A DNA stretch of 64,000 nt from Botrimarina mediterranea (GTDB taxonomy: Bacteria; Planctomycetota; Planctomycetia; Pirellulales; Lacipirellulaceae): assembly GCF_007753265.1 (NCBI RefSeq), contig NZ_CP036349.1, positions 5,268,862-5,332,861 of the forward strand, in the 5' to 3' direction. The notes under the pieces were generated by a model that was given only the letters and a program-made list of their open reading frames with translations, did not search any database and was not told where the DNA came from. This document shows, piece after piece, positions 32,669 to 41,833 of this stretch. Position 1 is the stretch's first letter, and each line of letters starts with the position of its first letter. The position numbers and the translations under genes were made by a program.

Positions 32669-33995
32669 CATTCTGCTTGGCGGCCTTAACCCTCACCTCC
32701 AGCGACCCCTCGTTGTCCGCCAGGGCGTTCGGCGCGTCGTTCACTCGGAGGTAGAGCGTGCCGGTTGCGGGGGGGGTGTAGTCGGCGGCGAGGCCGATGG
32801 GGCGCCAGTCGGTGAAGGCGCCGTCGCCCGCATCGACGGTCGCTAGCAGTTCGCCCAGAGGGCGACCGGCGTGGTAGTCGAGCGTGACGCCGTTCGGCTC
32901 GCAGGGCCACGGGGCGCCGCTGGGGTCGTGTGCAATGATGTAACGGCCTTTGGCGCTGATGCGGACGGGTTGGCCTGCGGTTACTGCGACGCCGGTGGAC
33001 TGCCAGCCGCGGTTGGATTGAATCGTGAGCCGCTGGCTGCCGCCTGCGGCTGGGGGTTGGCCGGGATTGAAGTCGATGGCTTCGCGGGCAAGGTCGTGGC
33101 CGTAGTCGAGCGATTCAATGAACAGCCGCCACTCTTGGTCGAGTTGCGTACGGTCGCGGGCATACATCGCTCGGAAGCGGCGGTTGAAGTTCTCGCTCAG
33201 CACCCACCCGGGCGCTTGGCGGAAACGGTCGCGGTAGGCGGGGTGGCGGTCGAGAAACGCCGAGAGCGCCCAGACCCAAGCGTACGACTCGCTCGGCAGC
33301 ACGACGCGGTTGTCGATCTTCATCACCGCGTCGATCGAGAGCGCCCTGCCTTCGTCGATCGCCTTGCGAATCAGCGCGACGCGGCCCCAGTGCGGCGCCG
33401 CTTCGCGCGACTTGGGCATCACCCCCAGCCGCAACTCACGTGATCGCGGGTCCCAGGCGTGCGTGCCGCACAGTTCCGCCATCCCCTCCATGTACCAACC
33501 CGGCCCGCACGAACCGAGCAGCGTCGACATGAAGCTGTGCGTCGCTTCGTGCAGCAACAGGTGCCGCTGGTAGTAATCGGTCGGCTGCTGGCGGAGCCAG
33601 ACCTCGTAGCCGAGCGACAGGCCGTGCAGGAACTCCTGACTCTGATTGGGCCACAGCCCCAGCGCGCGGAACTTGGCTTCGTCCTTGATGAGGTAGACCC
33701 GCAAACGCCAATCTTCGACCTTCTTGTCTTTCACCCGAAAGCGCCGCTGCCAATGCGGCAGCGCGAGGTCGATCAACTGCGGCAGCACTTCCACCTCGGG
33801 CGACGAGGCGAAGTCGGTGACGAGCGTCGCGTGCTCGGCATCAATGATTCGCAGGCCAGCATCGGCGAGGCGGTCTTCGTCGATCGTCCGCGGCGCGGGC
33901 CACGCGCCGAGGGCGACGCTGGGGAGAAGGAAGTAGCCGCAGATGGCGCCGATAAGCCACCGATTTTGTAGGAGGCGTCTCAGCCGAAACGGCAT
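32661..33995 (-). CDS. exported metallopeptidase-like protein with C-terminal PA-IL-type lectin domain
   Basis: The 444-residue protein starts at ATG 33995, with signal peptide LIGAICGYFLLPSVALGAWP. The frame opens to 34508, but the upstream part is a shadow of the gene before it. A gluzincin site HEATH (149-153) is followed by WYMEGMAE, with E170 or E174 as the third zinc ligand, as in DUF1570/MA-like peptidases. Residues about 330-444 match the fold pattern of the LecA/PA-IL galactose-binding domain: VRISAKGRYII, LDYHAGRPLGELLATV, TGTLYLRVNDAP, DNEGSLEVRV. In LecA such residues bind calcium and galactose. Enzymatic activity and sugar binding are both inferred. It sits 71 bp after the AsmA-like gene. 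Confidence 0.8.
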   Translation of the reverse strand: MPFRLRRLLQNRWLIGAICGYFLLPSVALGAWPAPRTIDEDRLADAGLRIIDAEHATLVTDFASSPEVEVLPQLIDLALPHWQRRFRVKDKKVEDWRLRVYLIKDEAKFRALGLWPNQSQEFLHGLSLGYEVWLRQQPTDYYQRHLLLHEATHSFMSTLLGSCGPGWYMEGMAELCGTHAWDPRSRELRLGVMPKSREAAPHWGRVALIRKAIDEGRALSIDAVMKIDNRVVLPSESYAWVWALSAFLDRHPAYRDRFRQAPGWVLSENFNRRFRAMYARDRTQLDQEWRLFIESLDYGHDLAREAIDFNPGQPPAAGGSQRLTIQSNRGWQSTGVAVTAGQPVRISAKGRYIIAHDPSGAPWPCEPNGVTLDYHAGRPLGELLATVDAGDGAFTDWRPIGLAADYTPPATGTLYLRVNDAPNALADNEGSLEVRVKAAKQNDQ

Positions 33996-34034
33996 GGTGC
34001 GCGTAATCGGCGTCTGGAGACGCCTCCCACAATA
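33967..34034 (-). repeat. family C hairpin repeats enclosing a start codon
   Basis: On the minus strand, TGTGGGAGGCGTCTC (34018-34032) can pair with GAGACGCCTCCTACA (33967-33981), with 14 of 15 matches. The metallopeptidase ATG (33993-33995) lies between them, in the loop. A smaller local hairpin (GGCGTCT-CC-AGACGCC) competes with this pairing. The arrangement could control translation. Confidence 0.6.
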
Positions 34035-34066
34035 ATTATCATCGGCGTTATCTGCGGCTGTTTTAA

Positions 34067-37000
34067 TCACCGTGACTTCAACTTCTCCAAGAGCTTGTTG
34101 AGGCCGCCTTCGATCGCGCCGGCGGCGGCGCTTTCGAGCAGTTGGCTCGAGAGCTGCGTGAGGGCGTCGCGGTTGATCTTGGGGCGGCTGAGGGTGCCCT
34201 GTACTGGGATGCGGATCGCTTGCCCACGCATGCGGCCGAGGTACGTCGGGCGGCGATCGACCCACTCGTCGAGGATCGGGATCGCGATCACGAGGTCGAG
34301 CGTCTCGTCTACGCCCACCGAGCCGGACGACTGCACCAGCGCGTCGCCAACGGCGAACTGCAAGCCGCGGTGGTAAACGCGGCCATCGACCATCTGAAAC
34401 TCGATCTGGCTGTTGTCGATCGTCACCAGCGGCGAGTCGCTCGTTTGTGGCGCCGCGGCGACGCCCTCCTTCGCCATCTTGGCGATCTGCCTGGCCATGG
34501 TGAGCCATTCGGCGACCGCCGGGCTCGGTAGCACCCGCACTTGATGGATCGTGAGCACGCCCGCCGCACGGCCCTTCGGCGGGCCGGTGGTCGGTTGCGA
34601 GAGGGGCATCGCGAAGTCGCTCAGCGACATCGAGAACTTGCCCTCGCTACGCGTCGCGTCGGCCATCACCGGGGCGATGTACTTGAGGAGGCGATCGCTC
34701 ACCTGCTGCGACACCGCGACGTTCGTCACCAGCGGGCCCGGCTTCAGCGCGAGCGTTTCCGGGGGCGGGTCGAGCGTCAAAGCGGCGGTCGCGGTAAGGC
34801 GGCCTTCACCAACCGCCACATCGAGCGGATCGACCTGCACGAGGCCGCGCTGGAGCGTCGCGCCGAGGCGACCGCCACCGACCGGCAGGCCGTACAGGTC
34901 GGCGCTCTGCCACGGCGCTTCGAAGCGGGCTTTGAGTTTTGAAATCGGCGCGGCGCCGGCCGGGGCGGATTCGTCGGTCGTGACGCGGAACGTCACCCGG
35001 TCGCGCCCGACGAGTCGCACGCCGTCGCCGACGTAGGGCCAGAGCATCGGCGTGAGCTTCTCGAGGTCGTAGTCGATGCCGCCCCCCATCTCGACGCCGC
35101 GCATCGCGACGAGGTCAGCGATGCGACCGCCGAATGAACCGCTCAGCGACTGCGCTTGCACGCGCGCGTCGCGGACATCGACGGCGTAGCTGGCCGGCTG
35201 CGCGCCCTGGGCGGCGAGCGGCGTGACCATCACGTCGGCGTCGATCTTCATCTGCGGCTCGGCCCAGACCTGCTTCGGGCCTGCGGCGGCGTTGCCGCTG
35301 GTCGCTGGTGGGTTGCGATCGACGAGCGTCAAACGCTGGCCCCTCGCATTGACGACCACCTGCAAGCCTTCGGGGACGCCACGGAGATTGGCCTTACCGC
35401 CGATGAGGCCGCTAGCCGCGTAGCGGGCCGGCCCCTCGCGCGGCGGCATCCAGGCGTCGAGCCGTGTGAGGTCGACTTTGAACTCCGCCACGCCGCGGGA
35501 CGCCGCGGGGTTGTCTAACGCGATCAGCACCTCGGTAACCTCTGCCGAGGCGACGCTGCTGATCAATTGCCCCAAGGGAACTCGGATCTCACGAGAACGA
35601 TTGTCCCAGACGGCGGAGCCTTTCGCTTCGAAGCGTTCGTTCTGGAATCGGAAGCGCGGGCCACTAAGGCTCGCCGTGTCGAGGCCGAGGTCTTTTGTCG
35701 ACAGCGTGAACTGATCGAGCACCCCGCCGAGCGCGCCGGTTTTGCCGGTCGCGGTGAACTCAACGGCGCCGGCTAGGTCGATCGACTCGGGCAAAGGAAT
35801 CTGCGGCGACGCGACCGCCGCACGGCGGAGCCAGCGCGCGGCGTCTCCGGTCAGGCGCACCTTGAACGGCTGCGCCGCGGCGCCGGCGCTGTCCGGGAGG
35901 GTGACTACCAAGACGTCATCACCGGCGGTGAGATCGATGGCGCCCACCGGGGGCGCGGTGAGCCTGTCGAGCGAGCCGACGAGTTCAGCCGTGACGTCGA
36001 GCGACGGCTCTTGAGCGAGCGGCGCTGCTTGCGTGCCAACGAACAGGTCCTTGACGGCGCCGTGGCCCGTGAGCCGCCAGCGCCGTGTCGCTTCGTTGCG
36101 ATCGATGGCGAAGTTCGCTTCGCCCGCGCCGGCGAGCCGCGTGTCGCCGAGGTCGACTAGCGGCGCGATCTCATCGGCGAGGCGGTCGAGGTCGAAGGTC
36201 GCTTCGCCTTCGAGCCGAGTGGCGTCGCCGGACGCCTCGGCCTTGAAGAACGTGGACGCCGCCTTGAACGACTGGAGCGCCCAGCCGGCGAGGCCGGCGG
36301 TGGGGACTTCTTGCTGGGCGGTGATACGCACGTCGAGCGGTTCGCGCCACTCGACACGCCTGCCGCCGGCGACGCCCGCGAGTTCGCCCGTCGCCAGCTG
36401 CGCCGAGACGTTGCCGTTCTTGCAAGTCGCGGTGAAGTCGACCCGTCCCTTGTCGACGCGGGCGTCTTGCTGCAAACGCACCAGCTGCGGCGCGACCGCG
36501 GCCAGGCGCTCGAGGTCAATGCGGCTCGCCAGCCGCAGGTCGCGCGGCGCCATGGCGACGCCAGTGGCCCACCGGTCGGCTTCATCCGGCGTCACCGCGC
36601 CAATCACCGCGACGTTGCCGACTTCGCTAGTCAGGTCGAGCTGTTGGATGGCGATGGCCTCACCCGCCGCGGCGAGGCGCCACGGGCCATCGACCGTCGC
36701 CAGCCGCACGGGGCCCCCCTGGGTCGCGGCGCCGCGGAACTCGACGTCGCGGAGTTGTAGCGCTCCGGCCGAGCGGACGTTGCCGCTGGTCAGCGCTCGC
36801 ACCACGTCGGCGGGTCGGGTGCTGCTGGCCAGCGCGCCGGGCTTAGGCTGCCAAGCGGCGTCGCCGTCGAGGCTGATCCAGCCGGTGATGGCGGCCGTAG
36901 GGTCGGCGCGTTGGAGGAACGGATCGACGAGCGACAGCGGAACGCCCTTCACTTGCACGCGCGCCAGCCGGCCCCCCTCGGCCGCTTCGCCGAGCCGCAC

Positions 37001-37663
37001 GCTGAACTCGCCGCGCGGCGGCGCGGCGGCGCCGGGCGCGGTGACGGCCGACAGCTTGCCCGCGGCGGTCAGCTCGATCGCGTCGATGCCGCGCGCGGGA
37101 TCAACGAGGTTGAGGTTCACGTCATCGACGACCCACTGCGCGCGGGTGGTCACGTCGGTGATCCGCGCGGCGGCGCCGATGACATGGATGTTGAGCGGCC
37201 GTTGCACGCTCGGCGATTGGTCGTTGGGGTCGGCGTCGTCGTCGGGGTCGTTCTTCTGCAGCGACTGAATCACCGTGTCGAAGTTCGTGCCGCTCGGTCC
37301 GATGGCGAGATCGACGCGCGGGTTCTCGACGCGGACGTTGAGCGGCGCCGACTTGCCCCCCGTAAGGCCGAGCAGGCCGCCGGCGAGTTCGACGCGGTCA
37401 GCGGCGAAGATGACGTTGCCTTGCGGGTCGCGGAGCTCAATGCCGCCGACGGCGACGGGGCCCATCCAAGACAGACTCGCCGAGCGTGCGCCGAGCCTGC
37501 CGGCTTCGGCTGGGAGGGCGCCCGCGATGAACGAGAGCGGGATCGGCGTGAAGCTGAGCAGCGTTGGGCCAGCGAGCGTCGCCAACACGAGCCCCACAAC
37601 GGCGATCACGAGCCAGCGGCGACGGCGCGGGGCGGCGGGCTCGGGGGCGGGTCGGCGAGGCAT
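34067..37663 (-). CDS. AsmA-like (DUF748-type) large envelope protein
   Basis: The 1198-residue protein starts at ATG 37663 with a basic leader and one transmembrane helix (WLVIAVVGLVLATLAGPTLL, residues 17-36). The rest is a long repetitive beta-rich array with no enzymatic motifs, typical of AsmA/TamB-family proteins that bridge the two membranes and carry lipids. The N-terminal block (SLSWMGPVAVGGIELRDPQG) and C-terminal block (ILDEWVDRRPTYLGRMRGQAIRIPVQGTLSRP) resemble family signatures; the latter recurs in planctomycete homologues. The exact subfamily is not certain. The next gene, metallopeptidase-lectin, is 71 bp further and may be co-transcribed. Confidence 0.75.
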   Translation of the reverse strand: MPRRPAPEPAAPRRRRWLVIAVVGLVLATLAGPTLLSFTPIPLSFIAGALPAEAGRLGARSASLSWMGPVAVGGIELRDPQGNVIFAADRVELAGGLLGLTGGKSAPLNVRVENPRVDLAIGPSGTNFDTVIQSLQKNDPDDDADPNDQSPSVQRPLNIHVIGAAARITDVTTRAQWVVDDVNLNLVDPARGIDAIELTAAGKLSAVTAPGAAAPPRGEFSVRLGEAAEGGRLARVQVKGVPLSLVDPFLQRADPTAAITGWISLDGDAAWQPKPGALASSTRPADVVRALTSGNVRSAGALQLRDVEFRGAATQGGPVRLATVDGPWRLAAAGEAIAIQQLDLTSEVGNVAVIGAVTPDEADRWATGVAMAPRDLRLASRIDLERLAAVAPQLVRLQQDARVDKGRVDFTATCKNGNVSAQLATGELAGVAGGRRVEWREPLDVRITAQQEVPTAGLAGWALQSFKAASTFFKAEASGDATRLEGEATFDLDRLADEIAPLVDLGDTRLAGAGEANFAIDRNEATRRWRLTGHGAVKDLFVGTQAAPLAQEPSLDVTAELVGSLDRLTAPPVGAIDLTAGDDVLVVTLPDSAGAAAQPFKVRLTGDAARWLRRAAVASPQIPLPESIDLAGAVEFTATGKTGALGGVLDQFTLSTKDLGLDTASLSGPRFRFQNERFEAKGSAVWDNRSREIRVPLGQLISSVASAEVTEVLIALDNPAASRGVAEFKVDLTRLDAWMPPREGPARYAASGLIGGKANLRGVPEGLQVVVNARGQRLTLVDRNPPATSGNAAAGPKQVWAEPQMKIDADVMVTPLAAQGAQPASYAVDVRDARVQAQSLSGSFGGRIADLVAMRGVEMGGGIDYDLEKLTPMLWPYVGDGVRLVGRDRVTFRVTTDESAPAGAAPISKLKARFEAPWQSADLYGLPVGGGRLGATLQRGLVQVDPLDVAVGEGRLTATAALTLDPPPETLALKPGPLVTNVAVSQQVSDRLLKYIAPVMADATRSEGKFSMSLSDFAMPLSQPTTGPPKGRAAGVLTIHQVRVLPSPAVAEWLTMARQIAKMAKEGVAAAPQTSDSPLVTIDNSQIEFQMVDGRVYHRGLQFAVGDALVQSSGSVGVDETLDLVIAIPILDEWVDRRPTYLGRMRGQAIRIPVQGTLSRPKINRDALTQLSSQLLESAAAGAIEGGLNKLLEKLKSR

Positions 37664-37800
37664 AGAGCTTGGGCGGTGTGGGCAATGCCGAGGGGGACCC
37701 CGCGATTGTACGGCGATCGCGACGTTCGAGACCATGCCGACCCGCCAGCGCCGATCCGACAGCGATGTCGTTGGTGATAGCGGGCGGGGATCGGTACTCC

Positions 37801-37885
37801 TCCGAGGGCTACCGCCGGCGGCTCAGACGCACCGCGCTTGGTCAACCACCCGGAGGCGCCTCAGCCGAGGGCGGTAGCCCTCGGA
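37801..37885. repeat. hairpin repeat, CCGAGGGCTACCGCC type
   Basis: TCCGAGGGCTACCGCC and its exact reverse complement form 16-bp arms around a 53-bp centre. The stem sequence differs from family A, and the loop lacks the GGTAC word. Confidence 0.85.
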
Positions 37886-38102
37886 AAGCCCCGGGCAGAC
37901 GCGTTCCACGCCGTCGCCCTGCGACCAATCGCCACGCTCCTGCTTTCGCCGGGGCGTAGCTGTTTCATTCCCTGTTACAAGTCAGCTATCATCCACCTAG
38001 GTGGGCGGTCGGCTCGATCGCTGCGAAAGAGCGCCCACATCCATCACTCCTCCGCATCGGTCGAGCCGCGTCGCCCTTGGCGACCACTCTTCCTGTCTAG
38101 AC

Positions 38103-38107
38103 GGAGG
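38103..38107 (+). promoter_or_regulatory. Shine-Dalgarno site of the EF-G paralogue
   Basis: GGAGG at 38103-38107 precedes ATG 38116 by 8 bp. Strong sites like this are rare in the window, which supports efficient translation of this start. Confidence 0.7.
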
Positions 38108-38115
38108 TCTCTGCG

Positions 38116-40182
38116 ATGAACGTTCCCAACGGCGACCAGTTGCCCGCCCCCGAGTCGATCCGCACCTTCCTTTTGTGCGGGCACTCGGGGGCGGGCAAAA
38201 CTTCCCTCTGTGAACGACTCCTCTACCACGCCGGCGTGACGACGCGACTCGGCGACATCGAGCACGAGAACACGGTCTCGGACTACACGGCCGAGGAACA
38301 CCACCATCACCACTCGTTGCAACCCAGCGTTATCCACTTCGACCACGAGGGGCACCACGTCTGCGTGATCGACACCCCGGGCCTCTCGGACTTTGTCGGC
38401 CATTCGATCGGTTGCTTCCCTGCGGTGGAGTCGGTCGTCGTCGTCATCGACGCGACCAAGGGGATCGAGAGTGAGACGCGCCGGCTGATGCGCGTCGCCA
38501 CCGAGCGCAACCTGCCGCGCGCGATCCTCATTAACAAGATCGACGTTCCCGAAGTCGATCTCGAGGTCTTGGTCGCGCAGCTGCGCGACGCCTTCGGCGC
38601 GATCTGCGTGCCGATCAATCTGCCGGGACCCGATTGCTCGGATGTCATCGACGTGTTTGAGACCGACGCGCACGATGCGACTGCCTTCGGCTCTGCCGAG
38701 GCCGCGCATGTCGATATCGTCGAGCAAGTGATCGTCGTCGATGAGGCGTTAATGGAGCGTTATCTCGAAGTCGGCGCCGAGGGGCTCGATCCCGCGGCGG
38801 TGCACGACGCGTTCGAGAAGGCGCTGCGCGACGGGCAGCTCGTGCCGATCGTCTTCGCGTCGGCGAAGACCGGCGCGGGGATCGACAAGCTGCTGCACTT
38901 CACCGCGTCGCTGCTCCCCAGCCCGCTGGAGGGGAACCCGCGGCCGTTCGTGCGTGGCGAGGAGTCCTTCACCACCGAGTTCGACGCCGACAAGCCGGTG
39001 CTTGCCCACGTCTTCCGCGTCACGACCGACCCGCACCTCGGCAAGCTGTGCGTGTTCCGCGTCCATCAGGGAACCGTCCGCGCTAGGACCGAACTGTACG
39101 TCAACGCCGACCGTAAGCCACACCGCATCGGGCGGCCGATGCGTCTGCAGGGCAAGGAGCACTGGGAAGTCGACGCGATCGGGCCCGGCGAGATCGGCGC
39201 CATCGCTAAGATCGACGACGTCCACTTCGACGCCGTGCTGCACGACGGCGCGACGCCCGAGGACCCGCCGCACCTCGTGCCATTGCCGCTGCCCAAACCG
39301 ATGTACGGCCTCGCCGTCGAACTAAAGAGCCACGCCGACGAGTCGAGGTTCTCCGCGGCCATGGCGAAGCTCCAAGAAGAAGACCCGTGCTTCGTCATGG
39401 AGCGTATCGCCGCGACGGGCGAGACGGTGCTGCGCGGGCTCGGCGAGTTGCACCTGCGGGTGGTGCTCGAAAAGCTCCAGTCGCACTACGGCATCGAGCT
39501 GCTGACGGCCCCGCCGAAGGTGGCTTACAAGGAGACGATCACCTCGCACGCCGAGGGCCACTGCCGCCACAAGAAGCAGACGGGCGGCGCGGGGCAGTTC
39601 GGCGAGGTTTACTTGCGGGTCACGCCGCTGCCGGTGGACCACCCCACGGGCTTTGAGTTCGTGAACTCAACGGTGGGCGGCTCGATCCCCAAACAGTTCA
39701 TGCCGGCGATCGAAAAGGGGGTCCGCCAAGCGCTCGACGAGGGCGTCGTCGCGGGCTACCCGATGATCGGCGTGCGCGTCGAGGTCTATGACGGCAAGCA
39801 CCACGACGTCGACAGCAAAGAGATCGCCTTCATCACCGCGGGCCGCAAGGCGTTCGTCGAAGCGGTGCGGAAGGCGGCGCCCGCGCTGTTGGAGCCGTTC
39901 GTCGAGGTCGAGGTCACGGCGCCGAGCCGTTACTTAGGCGACATCACCAGCGACCTCTCGACGCACCGCGGCCGGGTCAACGACTCGGCCGTCTCGGACC
40001 ACGCCTGCATGGTCCGCGCTCACGCCCCGCTGGGCGAGCTGCGCGAGTACGCGACGCGGCTCAAGAGCCTCACCGCCGGCGCCGGCGCCTTCACAATGGA
40101 CTACAGCCACGACGAAGCGGCGCCGCCGAACGTGCAAGCGGAGGTGATCGCGTCGTTTAGGCCGCACAACGGGGAGCAATGA
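38116..40182 (+). CDS. elongation factor G paralogue (EF-G-like GTPase)
   Basis: The 688-residue protein has the full EF-G domain order. G1 is GHSGAGKT at 22-29, differing from the canonical GHVDHGKT. G3 is DTPG at 86-89 and G4 NKID at 140-143. Switch I is unusual: five histidines at 62-66 (EEHHHHHSLQP) replace the usual acidic-basic motif. The domain II-V regions follow, including GGAGQFGEVYLRV. Typical translation EF-G is encoded next to rpsL/rpsG and tufA; this one stands alone, so it is likely a secondary EF-G (FusA2-type). Its role in translocation, ribosome recycling or stress is not known. A hairpin follows the stop. Confidence 0.9.
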   Translation: MNVPNGDQLPAPESIRTFLLCGHSGAGKTSLCERLLYHAGVTTRLGDIEHENTVSDYTAEEHHHHHSLQPSVIHFDHEGHHVCVIDTPGLSDFVGHSIGCFPAVESVVVVIDATKGIESETRRLMRVATERNLPRAILINKIDVPEVDLEVLVAQLRDAFGAICVPINLPGPDCSDVIDVFETDAHDATAFGSAEAAHVDIVEQVIVVDEALMERYLEVGAEGLDPAAVHDAFEKALRDGQLVPIVFASAKTGAGIDKLLHFTASLLPSPLEGNPRPFVRGEESFTTEFDADKPVLAHVFRVTTDPHLGKLCVFRVHQGTVRARTELYVNADRKPHRIGRPMRLQGKEHWEVDAIGPGEIGAIAKIDDVHFDAVLHDGATPEDPPHLVPLPLPKPMYGLAVELKSHADESRFSAAMAKLQEEDPCFVMERIAATGETVLRGLGELHLRVVLEKLQSHYGIELLTAPPKVAYKETITSHAEGHCRHKKQTGGAGQFGEVYLRVTPLPVDHPTGFEFVNSTVGGSIPKQFMPAIEKGVRQALDEGVVAGYPMIGVRVEVYDGKHHDVDSKEIAFITAGRKAFVEAVRKAAPALLEPFVEVEVTAPSRYLGDITSDLSTHRGRVNDSAVSDHACMVRAHAPLGELREYATRLKSLTAGAGAFTMDYSHDEAAPPNVQAEVIASFRPHNGEQ

Positions 40183-40213
40183 GCGAATCTCTCCGATGGA
40201 TGCCGAGTTCCGC

Positions 40214-40246
40214 AGTTAGCCCCCGGTCATTGACCGGGGGCTAACT
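40214..40246. terminator. terminator hairpin, identical core to 53915
   Basis: AGTTAGCCCCCGGTCA and its complement TGACCGGGGGCTAACT form a perfect 16-bp stem on a one-base junction, 31 bp after the EF-G stop. The central 27 nt are identical to the hairpin at 53915-53941. Confidence 0.85.
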
Positions 40247-40309
40247 AGACGCGCGTGGCGATTCGTCGCGGTGGGAACCGTCCGGGGGTTGGGCTATGCT
40301 CTTCCCCCT

Positions 40310-40942
40310 ATGCGTTCCCGCCGCGTCATCGCCGCTCTGCTCGCCGCCTACACGGTGGTCGTGGCGAGCGGCGCGCCGTTGCCGCTAGCGTGGTTGTCGG
40401 TGTACACGCGGCCGGCGGTTGCCGAAGACCAGCGTTTCCCCTGCGAATCGTGCCCCTGTGGCTGCGGGACGGCGGAACACTGCTGGAGCGCGTGCTGCTG
40501 CCACACGATGGCCCAGCGGCTCGACTGGGCCCGCCGTGAGGGGGTGCGTCCGCCGGAGTTCGCGCTCGACGTCGCCCAGCACGCCGGGCTCGATGTGAGC
40601 CAGTGGCGCGGCGGCCTGCGGTTCGTTGTGCAGATACCGGTCGATGAGGCGGCTGACGACTCGCATCTGCCGCCTTGTTGCCGTAAGGCGAAGAGCTGTT
40701 GTGCCACTAAGCCGCAAGCGGCGCCGGTGCGTGAGCGGCCAGCGCCGGGGGTGGCGATTCTCAAGGCGATGGCGTGCCAAGGCATTGCCGACGTGATGAT
40801 GCTGTTTGGCGAGGCGCCGATTCTTGGCGGCCCGCAACTGGTGACCTGCGAGGCGACCGAGTACGTCGCCGACGCTCCCGCGCCGCTCTGGCGCTCGTGG
40901 ACTCTGGAGCCGGACGCCCCACCGCCTCGATGGCTGGTGTGA
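40310..40942 (+). CDS. Cys-rich exported protein, unknown function
   Basis: The protein starts at ATG 40310 (MRSRRVIAALLAAYTVVVAS), a signal peptide; an earlier in-frame ATG at 40271 precedes the hydrophobic segment and is less likely. Two cysteine clusters follow: CESCPCGCGTAEHCWSACCC at about 48-67 and LPPCCRKAKSCC at about 128-139. A W/A-rich helix (LDWARREGVRPP) separates them. The pattern looks like a metal-handling or disulfide-rich domain. I believe it is conserved in planctomycetes but assign no function. One in-frame GCCGCAAGCGGC repeat lies near 40709. Confidence 0.75.
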   Translation: MRSRRVIAALLAAYTVVVASGAPLPLAWLSVYTRPAVAEDQRFPCESCPCGCGTAEHCWSACCCHTMAQRLDWARREGVRPPEFALDVAQHAGLDVSQWRGGLRFVVQIPVDEAADDSHLPPCCRKAKSCCATKPQAAPVRERPAPGVAILKAMACQGIADVMMLFGEAPILGGPQLVTCEATEYVADAPAPLWRSWTLEPDAPPPRWLV

Positions 40943-41016
40943 GCTAGTTCGTACATCGCCAAGCCGCAAGCGGCTAGTGATTTTATCTCAACCTTCCTCC
41001 CGCTGGAGGACTCTCC

Positions 41017-41727
41017 ATGCTGCGCAAGCAGGACGGCCGGGTCGGCTTCACGCTGGTCGAGTTGCTGGTTGTCGTCGCTGTCATCGGGATCCTGATCGCC
41101 TTGCTGCTTCCAGCAGTGCAGGCGGCCCGAGGCGCGGCGCGGCGATCACAATGCCTCCACCAGCTCCGTGAGCTGGGGGTCGCTGTGCATCTGCACCTCG
41201 ACATCCATGACGGCCAATTCCCACGCAGTTCGCACTCGGCCAACGCCGTCGGCGAAGCGCCGTGGGCATGGTCGCTTGCGGCGACGCTCGACCCAACTTT
41301 CAACCCCGAACGCGAGAGCTACCCCGCGGGCCTCGTCGACAGCGTCTACCGCTGCCCCGAGGACATCCGCGTTGGGTATCCGGCGTGGAGTTACGGCAAG
41401 AACGTCTGGTTCGAACTGGAAGCCTACGAGACCCAGTCCGCGCTGGGCCTCCCGTGGAACGAGAAAGGACCGACTTACAAGCGGCTGAAGAACGTTCCGT
41501 CCACGAGTCGGACGGTGCTCTTCGCCGAGGTTGATGGCGCACAGGACCACCTGATGGCTCATTTCTGGCTCACCGGGGGCGAACCCGAAATCGCACCTCG
41601 TCGGCACGCCGGCGTGAGCAATTACCTATGGGTCGACGGTCATGTCACTACCGCTGAGTTCGAGTCGACCTTCGACCTTGCCGATGAGATCGACCGTTGG
41701 AATCCCGGCGCCGCCGGGAAGCCGTAG
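41017..41727 (+). CDS. third DUF1559 pseudopilin-like protein, short form
   Basis: The 236-residue protein starts [20 protein letters not shown] with the type IV pilin motif. It is much shorter than the copies at 12975 and 14285, but keeps the C-terminal H-X9-DG block ([15 protein letters not shown]). The middle lacks the MLPYMEEQ and LCPSD blocks. It lies just after the Cys-rich gene and 106 bp before a pair of PEP-CTERM genes on the same strand. The grouping suggests a shared secretion or surface role. Confidence 0.88.
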   Translation: MLRKQDGRVGFTLVELLVVVAVIGILIALLLPAVQAARGAARRSQCLHQLRELGVAVHLHLDIHDGQFPRSSHSANAVGEAPWAWSLAATLDPTFNPERESYPAGLVDSVYRCPEDIRVGYPAWSYGKNVWFELEAYETQSALGLPWNEKGPTYKRLKNVPSTSRTVLFAEVDGAQDHLMAHFWLTGGEPEIAPRRHAGVSNYLWVDGHVTTAEFESTFDLADEIDRWNPGAAGKP

Positions 41728-41833
41728 TCGATCGGCTCATCAACTCTAACGCGACGCCGTCACTTGGCCCCAGATCAATACCACAGGGCTGAATGGAGGC
41801 TCCGTTTTTTTCCTTAACAACCAATGGCTAACG

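Larger units (their letters stand above)
37664..38115. other. 452-bp divergent intergenic region
   Basis: It separates the AsmA-like gene (minus) and the EF-G paralogue (plus). It holds an inverted repeat at 37801-37885 and then AT-richer sequence near 37970-37995, a likely promoter area for the plus gene. No RNA gene was recognised. Confidence 0.5.

Noticed and set aside
33996-34508. N-terminal extension of the metallopeptidase-lectin gene
   Set aside because: The extra codons lie inside the AsmA-like gene and have shadow-frame composition; the signal peptide begins at 33995.
36033-37268. Long plus-strand open frame opposite the AsmA-like gene (411 codons)
   Set aside because: Ser/Arg-rich composition with no domain; explained by high GC on the opposite strand.
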